Below, one piece after another: positions 50,816-60,000 of a DNA stretch of 64,000 nucleotides. The position numbers were made by a program, and so were the translations under genes. Every line of letters begins with the position of its first letter. The stretch's first letter is position 1. The stretch is from a virus, in IMG/VR virus record IMGVR_UViG_3300032085_001464, positions 1-64,000 of that record, one strand, 5' to 3'. The notes below the pieces were generated by a model. That model was not told the DNA's origin and ran no database searches. It was given only the letters and a program-made list of their open reading frames with translations.

Positions 50816-52601
50816 TAGATACCTGGATTATTTTACCATATTCAGGAAGATAAAGATACTCGATATCAGAGTTAGCAAGAGTACGGCAAGCGTCGTCCAA
50901 GGTCTCCACCAGAGGTTCACCACCAAGATTAAAAGAGGTATTGAACAAAATCGGACAACCCGTAGCATCATAGAAGGTTTTGATGAGGTCATAGTAATTC
51001 TTGTTCTGTTCTTCAGTAACAGTTTGAATACGACATGTTCCGTCAACATGAATAATAGCTGGGATCTTTTCTTCAATACCAGGTTGACACTTAACAGCAT
51101 ACATCATGAAGGGAGTATCTTCCATCCCACGCAAATCAAACCATTCGTCAGCATATTCAGCAAGAATAGATCCAGCAAAGGGACGGAAGTATTCACGATG
51201 CTTCACATTATTAACAAAATCTTTACCCTCAGGATCACGGGGATCATAAAGAATAGAACGATTGCCGAGAGCACGAGGACCAGCTTCTGATTTTCCTTGG
51301 AAAAGTGCGACGATATTCTCATTAGAGATCAAATTAATTACATCGTCATTGTTAGCATCACTTACAATACCACTATACTTGTCAGCAATATCAATAATCT
51401 GCTCAATAGTATAGTTATAGTCAGGACCATAGTACAAATCAGTAATTCTAGAGGGAACTGTTGTTTGTTTCTTACCATTCAATTGATAATGTACATATAA
51501 GGCAGCTCCAATAGCAGTTCCACCATCATTACTGACAGGTTCAACAAAGAGATTGATACCATCTTCTTTCAACTTATCAAGATACCAATAGTTTGCTACA
51601 CAATTCAATCCATATCCACCAGAAAGAACAATATTCTTTTTACCAGTGAGTTCAACTGCTTTATAGATTAGCTTCAAAACTGCTTCTTGCGTTTCAGTTT
51701 GCACTGCATAAGCAAAGTCTCTACGATTCTTAAGTTTGGTCAAATCGTCAGAATCATGATTATTTAAAAAAGGATATTCTTGAACATTAACATGCCCAGC
51801 ATTAGGATAAGTAGGAACAATAACATTCCTATCTACTGTTCCAACCTCTTTAAATAGAGTGGGGACTTCTTCGTTAGGTTCTCCATATGGAAATAATCCC
51901 ATAGTTTTACCAGCCTCGATAGCATGCCAACCACAGTATTGTGTAGCAGCTTCATATGCTTTTACGATACCTGCAGTTTCATCGAGAGTATAAGAGAAGA
52001 AACCAGTTTCACCAGGATAAGCCATTGCTGCTTCCATTTCAGGAACATAATTTGTGCAGCAGGGACCACGAGTTCCGAGATGTTTATATACAGTATTAAT
52101 GTCGTTTGGGAACTTACAATTAAAAATAGTTTCAGTTTCCCATACAGTTTCAGTATGCCCCATTACATCAAACTGAATGAAGGTTCCGGCTCCATCAACT
52201 ACAAGTGCAGCTGCTTCTTCAAATCCAGACCGATAAAAAGCAGCAGCAGCATGAAGTTTATGGTGAACATTACCAACATCAACAACTTGAGGATGCATCT
52301 TGCTTGGATCTGGTTCTACATCTTTAATCAAACCAAGTTTTCTTGCCATCCCAACATAGATTGCCTCATTGCTATACTCAAGACTACCACAATCCCTCTC
52401 CATTAATTGAGTGTGACCAACAACAAGATAATCAAGTTTATCAGTGTACTTCTGTATCTCTAATAGTGAGGCAATAGGTCCGCCATCATATTTACGACGA
52501 GATAATCTCTCTTCCTCAACAGCAAAAATAAGCTCACCATCTTTCAGAAGACATACTCCAGCGTTGTGTCCGCGAGTGATACCAGCAATCCACTGTGTCA
52601 T
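50808..52601 (-). CDS. carbamoyltransferase (NodU/CmcH/TobZ family)
   Basis: The 597-aa protein has the two-domain layout of O-carbamoyltransferases: an N-terminal Kae1-like ATPase part (IAGITRGHNAGVCLLKDGEL, EEERLSRRKYDGG) with His-rich NVHHKLHAAAAFYRSGFEEA and VLSGGYGLNCVANY, and a C-terminal domain with FQGKSEAGPRALGNRSIL, VKHREYFRPFAGSIL and PILFNTSFNLGGEPL. It would attach a carbamoyl group from carbamoyl phosphate to a sugar hydroxyl. The neighbours make ADP-heptose, so a heptose product is a plausible substrate. Confidence 0.9.
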   Translation of the reverse strand: MTQWIAGITRGHNAGVCLLKDGELIFAVEEERLSRRKYDGGPIASLLEIQKYTDKLDYLVVGHTQLMERDCGSLEYSNEAIYVGMARKLGLIKDVEPDPSKMHPQVVDVGNVHHKLHAAAAFYRSGFEEAAALVVDGAGTFIQFDVMGHTETVWETETIFNCKFPNDINTVYKHLGTRGPCCTNYVPEMEAAMAYPGETGFFSYTLDETAGIVKAYEAATQYCGWHAIEAGKTMGLFPYGEPNEEVPTLFKEVGTVDRNVIVPTYPNAGHVNVQEYPFLNNHDSDDLTKLKNRRDFAYAVQTETQEAVLKLIYKAVELTGKKNIVLSGGYGLNCVANYWYLDKLKEDGINLFVEPVSNDGGTAIGAALYVHYQLNGKKQTTVPSRITDLYYGPDYNYTIEQIIDIADKYSGIVSDANNDDVINLISNENIVALFQGKSEAGPRALGNRSILYDPRDPEGKDFVNNVKHREYFRPFAGSILAEYADEWFDLRGMEDTPFMMYAVKCQPGIEEKIPAIIHVDGTCRIQTVTEEQNKNYYDLIKTFYDATGCPILFNTSFNLGGEPLVETLDDACRTLANSDIEYLYLPEYGKIIQVSND

Positions 52602-53578
52602 TTACCAAATCCTTTTGTAGGGGTTTCTGTTGTCTCTTTTTTCTTTACCGGTTTTCCAAGTCTATCTCTACAAGACTTTAACACACTTTCAATATCATCT
52701 TCTGTCATTGCCATACATTCATCATTCTGCATGTCAGCATAGTCTTCCATTGTCAATCTAATGGGAGAGAATGTTCTCTTATCCTCTCCCAAATCAATTA
52801 TATCAAATTGATCGTCATTTGGATAGCTAATATTGATAGGATATGTTGATCCAATCACTGCTGTTACACTAGTATCAGTTGCAGCTGCAATGTGTTGACC
52901 AACAGAATCGCAACCCAAGAAATGATCTGCCCTATTAATAATAGATGTCCAAATACGGACATCAGGAATTTGAGGTAGAATAAACGGATACTTAGAATCT
53001 CCATCCTCTGTCTGAAATGGGAACTCAGACATTACAATCACACAGTAATCTTTTTTGAGATCATTAACAATCTTACTAATATCTCCAAGACTAAAACTTC
53101 TAGATGTTGGGTCAAAAATATACCCACCCTCATCCATTACACCTCTACCAAAAGGTTGAATTACAATAACCTTTTCTTTACCAGTAGCTTTAATTGCGTT
53201 ATCGACTAGTTGAAGACCCTGAATACCCTCATGCTTTGCTAGTTTAATCGTAGGTTTGGGAAGTTCCCTAGGCTCTTCTGTGCCATTGATTTCCATATCA
53301 AATGCTTGAGCAATACTACATTTTTGATTGTAGTAATGCCAACGACGATATGGTTCAGGTGTGACACAATCTCTGTCTTTGATCTTATCTTCAAAAAGAT
53401 CTTTATGCCAGTTATCGTATGCGTATTTGTGAAGGACTGGATGGGACTTGTAGAAGTTCATCCCACCCTCACACACAATGATAAAATCATCATGTGTTTC
53501 TGCATATTTTTCAAAGGCAGGGATGGAGGTGATAACTCTACCAGCTCCTCCATTAATGAAGAATGCTTTTGATCTCAT
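52598..53578 (-). CDS. heptosyltransferase-like glycosyltransferase (GT9)
   Basis: The 326-aa protein has two Rossmann-like halves: AFFINGGAGRVITSIPAFEKY at the N-terminus and a C-terminal INRADHFLGCDSVGQHIAAA plus TSVTAVIGSTYPINISYPN, the characteristic D-S-x-x-x-H-x-A segment of ADP-heptose:LPS heptosyltransferases (GT9). It probably uses the nucleotide heptose made by its neighbours. It overlaps the carbamoyltransferase gene by four bases. Acceptor unknown. Confidence 0.78.
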   Translation of the reverse strand: MRSKAFFINGGAGRVITSIPAFEKYAETHDDFIIVCEGGMNFYKSHPVLHKYAYDNWHKDLFEDKIKDRDCVTPEPYRRWHYYNQKCSIAQAFDMEINGTEEPRELPKPTIKLAKHEGIQGLQLVDNAIKATGKEKVIVIQPFGRGVMDEGGYIFDPTSRSFSLGDISKIVNDLKKDYCVIVMSEFPFQTEDGDSKYPFILPQIPDVRIWTSIINRADHFLGCDSVGQHIAAATDTSVTAVIGSTYPINISYPNDDQFDIIDLGEDKRTFSPIRLTMEDYADMQNDECMAMTEDDIESVLKSCRDRLGKPVKKKETTETPTKGFGK

Positions 53579-53604
53579 ACTAATTTGGTCAACAAAGTAT
53601 ATAG

Positions 53605-54342
53605 TTATAAAAAGAAAACCTGATTCACTCGATCATGTTCGGTGAACATCCCATGATCAATGTTCTGCGAGTGCATCACATCAGATTCATAAAAGATACA
53701 TCTATTATACACCATTTCAGCCTCATATTCAACTCTCCACTCCCTATCACCATACAACCACTTTCTGATGTATGGAAAACATTGTTCGGGTCTTGTAACC
53801 TCATCATCAAATCCCTCGGGTTTGTCAATATATTCCGTTACCTTATATGGAAGAGACATCTGCCCCTTGTACGAATATAAATTTGTACCACCTTGACATT
53901 CTTCTGGAGTATTCAAATAAATCACTGCGCCAAACTGATTGGATTCTGTAGTAAGCTCTTGCAGATATGAATCTTGATGAGGAATATTGAACCATGGTGC
54001 ATGAAATGCACTATCATAATTCATAACATTACACATGAATCCAACAGTATCCCACTGGAATTCATATGATTGTTTATCAATATTCTTAGACCATAGAGAA
54101 TTGTCTAAACAATACTCATCAAAAAAGGGTTTAAGATTCTTCTTTACTTCTGAAGTCTCTTTGAATATTCTTTGACCAGGAAGATCGCCTATTAAACTCT
54201 CATTTGTTTTTCTCTCTAAGCTTAAAGAGAGATTTCTTATTTCGTCTGGATTTTTATAAAAATTATCGGCAATTATAATCGTTCTATTTTGCGGTCCTAC
54301 TCTCTTAACACTAACATCAAGATTTTCATTAAGTTCAAACAT
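53605..54342 (-). CDS. DUF6445-type putative 2OG-Fe(II) oxygenase
   Basis: The 245-aa protein has NIPHQDSYL (His122, Asp124, HxD), AVIYLNTPEECQGGTNLYSY as jelly-roll strand and turn, YESDVMHSQ with the distal His, and DRVNQVFFL with Arg near the end. This matches the DUF6445 family, thought to be oxygenases. It ends the sugar island and is preceded by a terminator from the adhesin gene upstream. Confidence 0.78.
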   Translation of the reverse strand: MFELNENLDVSVKRVGPQNRTIIIADNFYKNPDEIRNLSLSLERKTNESLIGDLPGQRIFKETSEVKKNLKPFFDEYCLDNSLWSKNIDKQSYEFQWDTVGFMCNVMNYDSAFHAPWFNIPHQDSYLQELTTESNQFGAVIYLNTPEECQGGTNLYSYKGQMSLPYKVTEYIDKPEGFDDEVTRPEQCFPYIRKWLYGDREWRVEYEAEMVYNRCIFYESDVMHSQNIDHGMFTEHDRVNQVFFL

Positions 54343-54362
54343 TTTATAAAATCCTAAAAATC

Positions 54363-54392
54363 AAAAAAAATTCCGGGGAAAATTTCCCCGAA
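54363..54392 (-). terminator. intrinsic terminator
   Basis: CGGGGAAA-(TT)-TTCCCCG stem, 30 bases after the stop of the Cys-rich gene, followed by AATTTTTTTT on the minus strand. Confidence 0.82.
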
Positions 54393-54420
54393 ATTATGGA
54401 ATTAAAAAGTCAATTTCGTT

Positions 54421-55302
54421 TCAGGACCAAGTTGTAACAACAACCAGTCCACCACCACCCCAGTCACCCCAGCATTGACTGCCTTGGGTAGATCCAGAGA
54501 ATCCACCGCCACCAGGGAACAACGAAGGTGAAGAACAACATCCTCTACTGTTACCATAGGAGCAGCGAGTTACACCAAAGTTTCTATCTGTGGACCAAGG
54601 ACCAACTGGAGAAGATGCAACTGCAAAGTCGTCCGAGTGACAACTATACGATTTAAATTCACCACCGGACAAACCACAAATGTAGAATTCGTTTTCTGGG
54701 TTTGCTGTATCAGGCTTAGATTGTCCATCAGGCCAAGAAGCAGAGCAAGCGTTATAACAATTGTTTCTTTGTGCTTGCTTTGCACAGGCATAACAAGAAG
54801 CAACTGTACACTTTTGGTTAGAGTAAGATCCGCCCTGCATACAGAAGGTTCCTAATCCACCACCTAAGACGAAAGAAGGGCACCCATAGAATCCACAACC
54901 GGTTCTACCGTGACAACAACCACAGCAGGAACACCTACTAGTAGATCCCGAACAAATTGTAAACTGAGTAGATCCAGCGACAAAATGACCACAGTTAGCG
55001 TACTGCATCTTGGTGGCATAACCACCACCACCGCCACCCATACCAGCACCGTTGCCGCAGCAACGACCACCTGCACCTGATCCACCACCAGATACAATTT
55101 CAAATTGAATAGTGGTTACTTTTTCTGGTACGGTCCAGAGGTAACAACATCCACCATTACATGGGACATTATGACAACAGTTATAATAGAAGCTTCGACA
55201 AACATTACCCGTAGATACGCCCGTTACTTTAGTTGGACCTACAGTTCCGTTAATAAATGCATCATCAGCATCAATTTTTTTATAGGTCTGATAATCCGCC
55301 AT
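54421..55302 (-). CDS. Cys- and Gly-rich adhesin-like structural protein, copy 1
   Basis: The 293-aa protein contains 29 Cys (about 10 percent), many as CC pairs (CCHNVPCNGGCCYLW, RCCGNG, RCSCCGCCHGRTGC), and Gly runs (GMGGGGGGY, GGGGFSG, WGGGGLVVVTTW). The Cys-free frame of the sequence shows VTTIQFEIVSGGGSGAGG, the glycine-rich fibre-tip pattern of T-even adhesins. Function: probable receptor-binding tip, likely disulphide-bonded or metal-stabilised. A paralogue lies 0.8 kb upstream. Confidence 0.72.
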   Translation of the reverse strand: MADYQTYKKIDADDAFINGTVGPTKVTGVSTGNVCRSFYYNCCHNVPCNGGCCYLWTVPEKVTTIQFEIVSGGGSGAGGRCCGNGAGMGGGGGGYATKMQYANCGHFVAGSTQFTICSGSTSRCSCCGCCHGRTGCGFYGCPSFVLGGGLGTFCMQGGSYSNQKCTVASCYACAKQAQRNNCYNACSASWPDGQSKPDTANPENEFYICGLSGGEFKSYSCHSDDFAVASSPVGPWSTDRNFGVTRCSYGNSRGCCSSPSLFPGGGGFSGSTQGSQCWGDWGGGGLVVVTTWS

Positions 55303-55307
55303 AATAA

Positions 55308-56051
55308 TTAGGCTCCTACAGTGCTAGTATCAGTAGAATCCAATCCAGTCTCAGGAGAATCTCCAGTAAATGCGTCACGATCACCAGGCTCTCTAGGCCA
55401 TACGATCAGATAAGTATTGTTACCAACACTACTCCAAGTATCTGGCAAGTCTCTCAACTTTTGACGATATGTTGTCCACTCACTAACAAAACCTGCTGGA
55501 GCGTCTGCAGGAATTTTATCATCAGATTGTGCAAGTAAGATATCTCTTGTTCTTCTTACTTCTTCCCATCCAAAGGAATGACTAGCAGATTCATCTTCTA
55601 GATCAATTTCTGTGTGGGGACCAGAGAATCTACCTGTATTCCAAAGACTAGTCTCAAAATTATAACCGAATGAGCACATATCATATACTTCATTGAAGTA
55701 AAGATAGTTAGGAATGATTGGGTTAGGCTCCGAATCAGGACCAGCAGGAGTTTCAATCAGTTCTGGAGGAAGAATACCTCCATACATTGCAACTGCATTC
55801 ATAGGATGAGTATCAGCATTAAGCTCAACAACTCTTGCCCCAGCTGGAGGATCTCTGTCTTCACCAGGATCAGATGGGAAAGAATGCTCTACTTCCCACT
55901 TAGGATCAGCATCTGTTCCATTATTCATATACCAGAAAGTAATCCTATCTGGTCCAGTATATGTACAGATACCACTTCTATTTGTGTCCTGAGTATCGCC
56001 ATACCACTCGGTAGGTACAGGATAAACAATTGTTTTAGTAATTTGCGCCAT
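55308..56051 (-). CDS. fibre-associated protein with tail-assembly-chaperone-like end
   Basis: The 247-aa protein has a beta-rich N-terminal part (TYTGPDRITFWYMNNG near residue 30) and a C-terminal segment PAGFVSEWTTYRQKLRDLPDTW followed by a NTYLIVWPREP strand. That segment matches the consensus of phage tail-fibre assembly chaperones (xxWxxYRxxLRDLP...WP). It lies between the two Cys-rich genes, so it may assist their assembly. Confidence 0.65.
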   Translation of the reverse strand: MAQITKTIVYPVPTEWYGDTQDTNRSGICTYTGPDRITFWYMNNGTDADPKWEVEHSFPSDPGEDRDPPAGARVVELNADTHPMNAVAMYGGILPPELIETPAGPDSEPNPIIPNYLYFNEVYDMCSFGYNFETSLWNTGRFSGPHTEIDLEDESASHSFGWEEVRRTRDILLAQSDDKIPADAPAGFVSEWTTYRQKLRDLPDTWSSVGNNTYLIVWPREPGDRDAFTGDSPETGLDSTDTSTVGA

Positions 56052-56075
56052 TGCTAAAATGTACTCCGTTGTAAG

Positions 56076-56083
56076 TATTTATC
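56076..56083 (-). promoter_or_regulatory. T4-like late promoter
   Basis: GATAAATA, 25 bases before the ATG at 56051, overlapping the stop of the Cys-rich copy 2 gene. Confidence 0.55.
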
Positions 56084-56960
56084 AGGACCAAGTTGTAACA
56101 ACTACGAGACCGCCGCCGCCCCAGTCACCCCAGCATTGACCACCTTGACTCGCACCACTAAATCCACCACCACCAGGGAACAACGAAGGTGAAGAACAAC
56201 ATCCTCTAGTGTCACCAGTGGAGCAACGACCTACTCCAAAGTTTCTTCCACTTGTCCAAGGACCAACTGGAGAAGATGCAACTGAAAATGATCTTGAGTG
56301 ACAGTTAACATGCTTCAGTTCACCACCGGACAAACCACAAATATAGAATTCGTTTTCTGGGTTTGCTGAATCAGGCTTAGATTGTCCATCAGGCCAAGAA
56401 GCAGAGCAAGCAGTAAGACAGTTGGTTCTTTGTGCTACTTTCAGGCAAGCGTAGCAACTATTAGTGCATCTCTGCGATGCGAAAGATCCACCTTGCATAC
56501 AGAAGGTTCCTAATCCACCACCTAAGACGAAAGAAGGGCACCCATAGAATCCACAACCGGTTCTGCCATGGCAACATCCACAACAAGAACATCTGCTACT
56601 GGAACCAGCACAAACAGTAAACTGAGTAGATCCAGCGACAAAATGACCACAGTTAGCGTACTGCATTTTAGTAGCGTAACCGCCGCCGCCTCCACCCATG
56701 CCAGGTCCATTACCACAGCAACGACCACCTGCACCTGATCCGCCACCAGATATAATTTCAAATTGAATCGTAGTTACTTTTTCTGGTACGGTCCAAAGGT
56801 AGCAGCAACCGCCATTACATGGGACATTATGGCAACAGTTAAAATAAAAGCTTCTACAAACATTACCTGTAGATACGCCCGTTACCTTACCGGGTCCAAT
56901 GGTTCCATCAATAACTGCATCAGAGGCATCGATTTTTTTATAGGTTTGATAGTCAGCCAT
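56082..56960 (-). CDS. Cys- and Gly-rich adhesin-like structural protein, copy 2
   Basis: The 292-aa protein is closely similar over its whole length to copy 1, with the same 29 Cys positions and near-identical first 180 residues. Differences cluster in the stretch after residue 165 (QGGSFASQRCTNSCYACLKV) and in residues 220-260, so these may be variable loops. It would occupy the same structural role. The pair suggests a recent duplication with diversification. Confidence 0.72.
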   Translation of the reverse strand: MADYQTYKKIDASDAVIDGTIGPGKVTGVSTGNVCRSFYFNCCHNVPCNGGCCYLWTVPEKVTTIQFEIISGGGSGAGGRCCGNGPGMGGGGGGYATKMQYANCGHFVAGSTQFTVCAGSSSRCSCCGCCHGRTGCGFYGCPSFVLGGGLGTFCMQGGSFASQRCTNSCYACLKVAQRTNCLTACSASWPDGQSKPDSANPENEFYICGLSGGELKHVNCHSRSFSVASSPVGPWTSGRNFGVGRCSTGDTRGCCSSPSLFPGGGGFSGASQGGQCWGDWGGGGLVVVTTWS

Positions 56961-56993
56961 TGTTTATATTCTTAATGGTGAAATTCGTAATAG

Positions 56994-57001
56994 TATTTAT
57001 G
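56994..57001 (-). promoter_or_regulatory. T4-like late promoter
   Basis: CATAAATA, 34 bases before the ATG of the Cys-rich copy 2 gene. Confidence 0.55.
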
Positions 57002-57010
57002 AAAACATAA

Positions 57011-57037
57011 TAAAAAGAAGGGAGATTGCTCTCCCTT
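57011..57037 (-). terminator. intrinsic terminator
   Basis: AAGGGAGA-GCAA-TCTCCCTT, an 8-bp perfect stem with a 4-base loop, followed by CTTTTTA, 10 bases after the stop of the 1222-aa fibre gene. Confidence 0.82.
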
Positions 57038-57047
57038 GTGATATGAA

Positions 57048-60000
57048 TCAGATGGTGATGATTCTCCATCCTTGTGATCCATCATAGTATACCAATTCAA
57101 ATGCCGCGCCTTCAGTAGATACAACCAAGTCAGCAGCGTCACCCATGATTGGTTCACCATTTCTACCAATTGTAAGGTTGTTAGTATCAAATGTCTTGGC
57201 GATATCAAAGATTCTAATGGAGTCACCCTTAACAGGAGATAAAGGTAAAGTGACAGTGAATGAACCACCACTAGTATTACACCAAGCTTGCTGTCTATTT
57301 GCCAATGTAGTTCCATCAGCACTGACATCTACATTAGCGTAAGCACCTAGAGGCAACCAACTAGATCCGTTATAGAATTCAAATCCATCAGCATCAGTAT
57401 CGTAACGAAGACCACCTTCGATCAGATCAACACCAGTTGGACGAGAGGCTTGAGCACCACGAGGAGGAACCAGGATACCAGAAGTGGAATCCATCTTACC
57501 GCGAGTGAGGAAGCCACGAACTGCTTTCTCAGTAGGACATGCACTGTTAGAGTCGCCAGACAGGAATTCGTCCGAGGAGAATTCGTTGACTGCTTCACCA
57601 ATCTGACCACCAATGGCACCCAGTCTCAGTTCAGAAAGACCTGACAGGTTGAATGCGGAAGCATCCAGGGTAGCAGCACCAGTCAACTGGTTAACAGAGA
57701 AGTATTCACCAACTCTGAAGTTACCGCCTTGGTCAGTAGATACGAAGAAGATCTTACCAGTATTCAGTACAGTTGTCTCGTTACCCTGAGAAGCTGTGTT
57801 CTCATCAACAGTTGGATAATTAGTTTGTGAGGTGTTACCTGTACCAATTAGCAGGAAGTCATGACCTGTGAGACGAACCTTGGAGAACTTAGATCTCATC
57901 AAGAACTCTTGATCATCAAACGAAGCAGGAGCAGATCCTTTAACTGGTGCAATGTTGATCGTTGCACGACCAGATGCAAAGTCATATGCAGAAACTGTTC
58001 TAATAATGTAACTAATTGAATCGGAGAATCCCAATCCAACTGTAGTGAATCCAATCGCATCACCAACAAGTGGTGTTGTACTCAGTCCGACTACTTCAAA
58101 TAGTCCATCTTTCTGTCCGCCAACGGCGTTAGATGCAGATGCAATCTTAACATATCCTGTAGCACCAGCACCAACACTGTCAAATTCAATGAACTCACCA
58201 GGTGTGAAGACAGTAGTACCAACACCAACAGCACCGTTAGCACCATCGGGGTTACCAAATCCAGCATTGTACTTAAAGTACAGTTGATCACCAGCGATCT
58301 GATTGTTTGTAACAACAGCACGAGCTCCTGATACAGTACCACGCATCGTAGCACCAACAGAGATAGTACCAGCAGAAGTACCAACTTGGGTAGACATCTT
58401 GTCACCATAGAGGCGACCAGGACGAGCAGATTCTAGTGTGGAGAATCCAACAGCCAATGCACCGTAGTTACCATAGGAGTTGTTACCTGAGAGAGATCTG
58501 ATTTCAGATCCATCATCAGAAACATAACCGAAAGCACAGTAGTAAGTGAAGGAAGAAACAATTTCAGCAAGAGCATCGTCTTCAAGCCAGAAACCTACGC
58601 CACCGGAGTGAATGTTGGTAAAGGCATCGAATACCATCGATTTACCACCTCTACCCTCTCGTGCTTGCCTGGCTTCGTGAACACCACCCTCAATAAAGAC
58701 ACCAATAGCACCTTGATGTCCAGTGCCGTCAATACACAGGTTAGAGAAGGCAGTACAGTCTTTGATGTAGGGTGAACGCTCAAGGATAGGAGTATCAGGA
58801 TTAAGTCTGAAGTAAACACCGCAAGATGTAGTACCTACACCAACCTTGGGTTGCCACTTATCAGTATTGAAAGCATCATTAGTGTCATAATTAAATCCTT
58901 GCAGACCACGCATCGTGATTGCCTGAACCGTAGTAGAGTCAGACACGAAGAACATCGTCTGACGGCTATTAGGAACAAGACCGTCAGTGGAAACACCAGG
59001 TGCTGGTTCAACAGTCGTTCCTCTCAGGACATCACCGGCAATGGAGAAGTTCTTAGGTAGAGTAATAGGAAGCTGTTCACTGAATACACCAGCAGACAAC
59101 TTAAGAATGATAGGAGATACATCAGTAACCTCACCACCACTCACATAAGTATGAGCAATAGTAGAGATGCCAACATTAGTTACGAAACTGTTGGAATCAT
59201 TAACGGCGTCAACTCTAAAGAAGAATCCTTGTGTACCATCAGGGAAGATAGTAGTTGTAACACCAGCATGTGCCTGAGCACAAGTGAATGCAATACCCTG
59301 AAGTTTAACCTGACCCTGAGGGAACAAACCATGGGCAGCAGCAGTAACTGTTGCAATACCACTGGTTTCATCATAAACAAAGTTTGTGATATCCCTTCTG
59401 GTTTGACCAGCAGTAGAAGCATAAGCAATTGAACCCCAAGCATTGTCTGGGGTAAGACCTGTGTTATTATTACTACCCTGCTGTGCATCAACATAGTATA
59501 CCTTGGTGCGAAGACCAGGATACTGCCACTCAATCTCATCGCCAGAAGAGACTCTTAGATATGTGCCTTGCGTACCAATACCCTGTCTCGTAGGTCCAGT
59601 ACCATCTCTGGTAAGCAAGTCACCTTTGGTTGTCAGCAGTGCTGCGCTGTCACCGATAGCGAACGCTGCCCACATGCTAACAGCAGTACCAGGTTGAACA
59701 TTAATGTTCGATGAAGCTACCGAGATGTAAGCAGAGGATGAATACTCGGCAACATCACCGATCTCATATACACTAGAACCACTCCAGGTACTTCTCCAGT
59801 TAAATCCTCTAGCTAACAGAGACCAACCATTAGTACCAGTATCAATGGTAGTAATAGCAGTACCGACAGGTCGGTTGTCTCCAAGAATCTTAACTTGGTC
59901 AGCAATATAAGTATTACCACCAAGGGTTACAATCTCACCACGAGCATAGATCTCATTAGGATCGTAGGTAGTACCTGCTCCAGTACCAATACCACCAACA

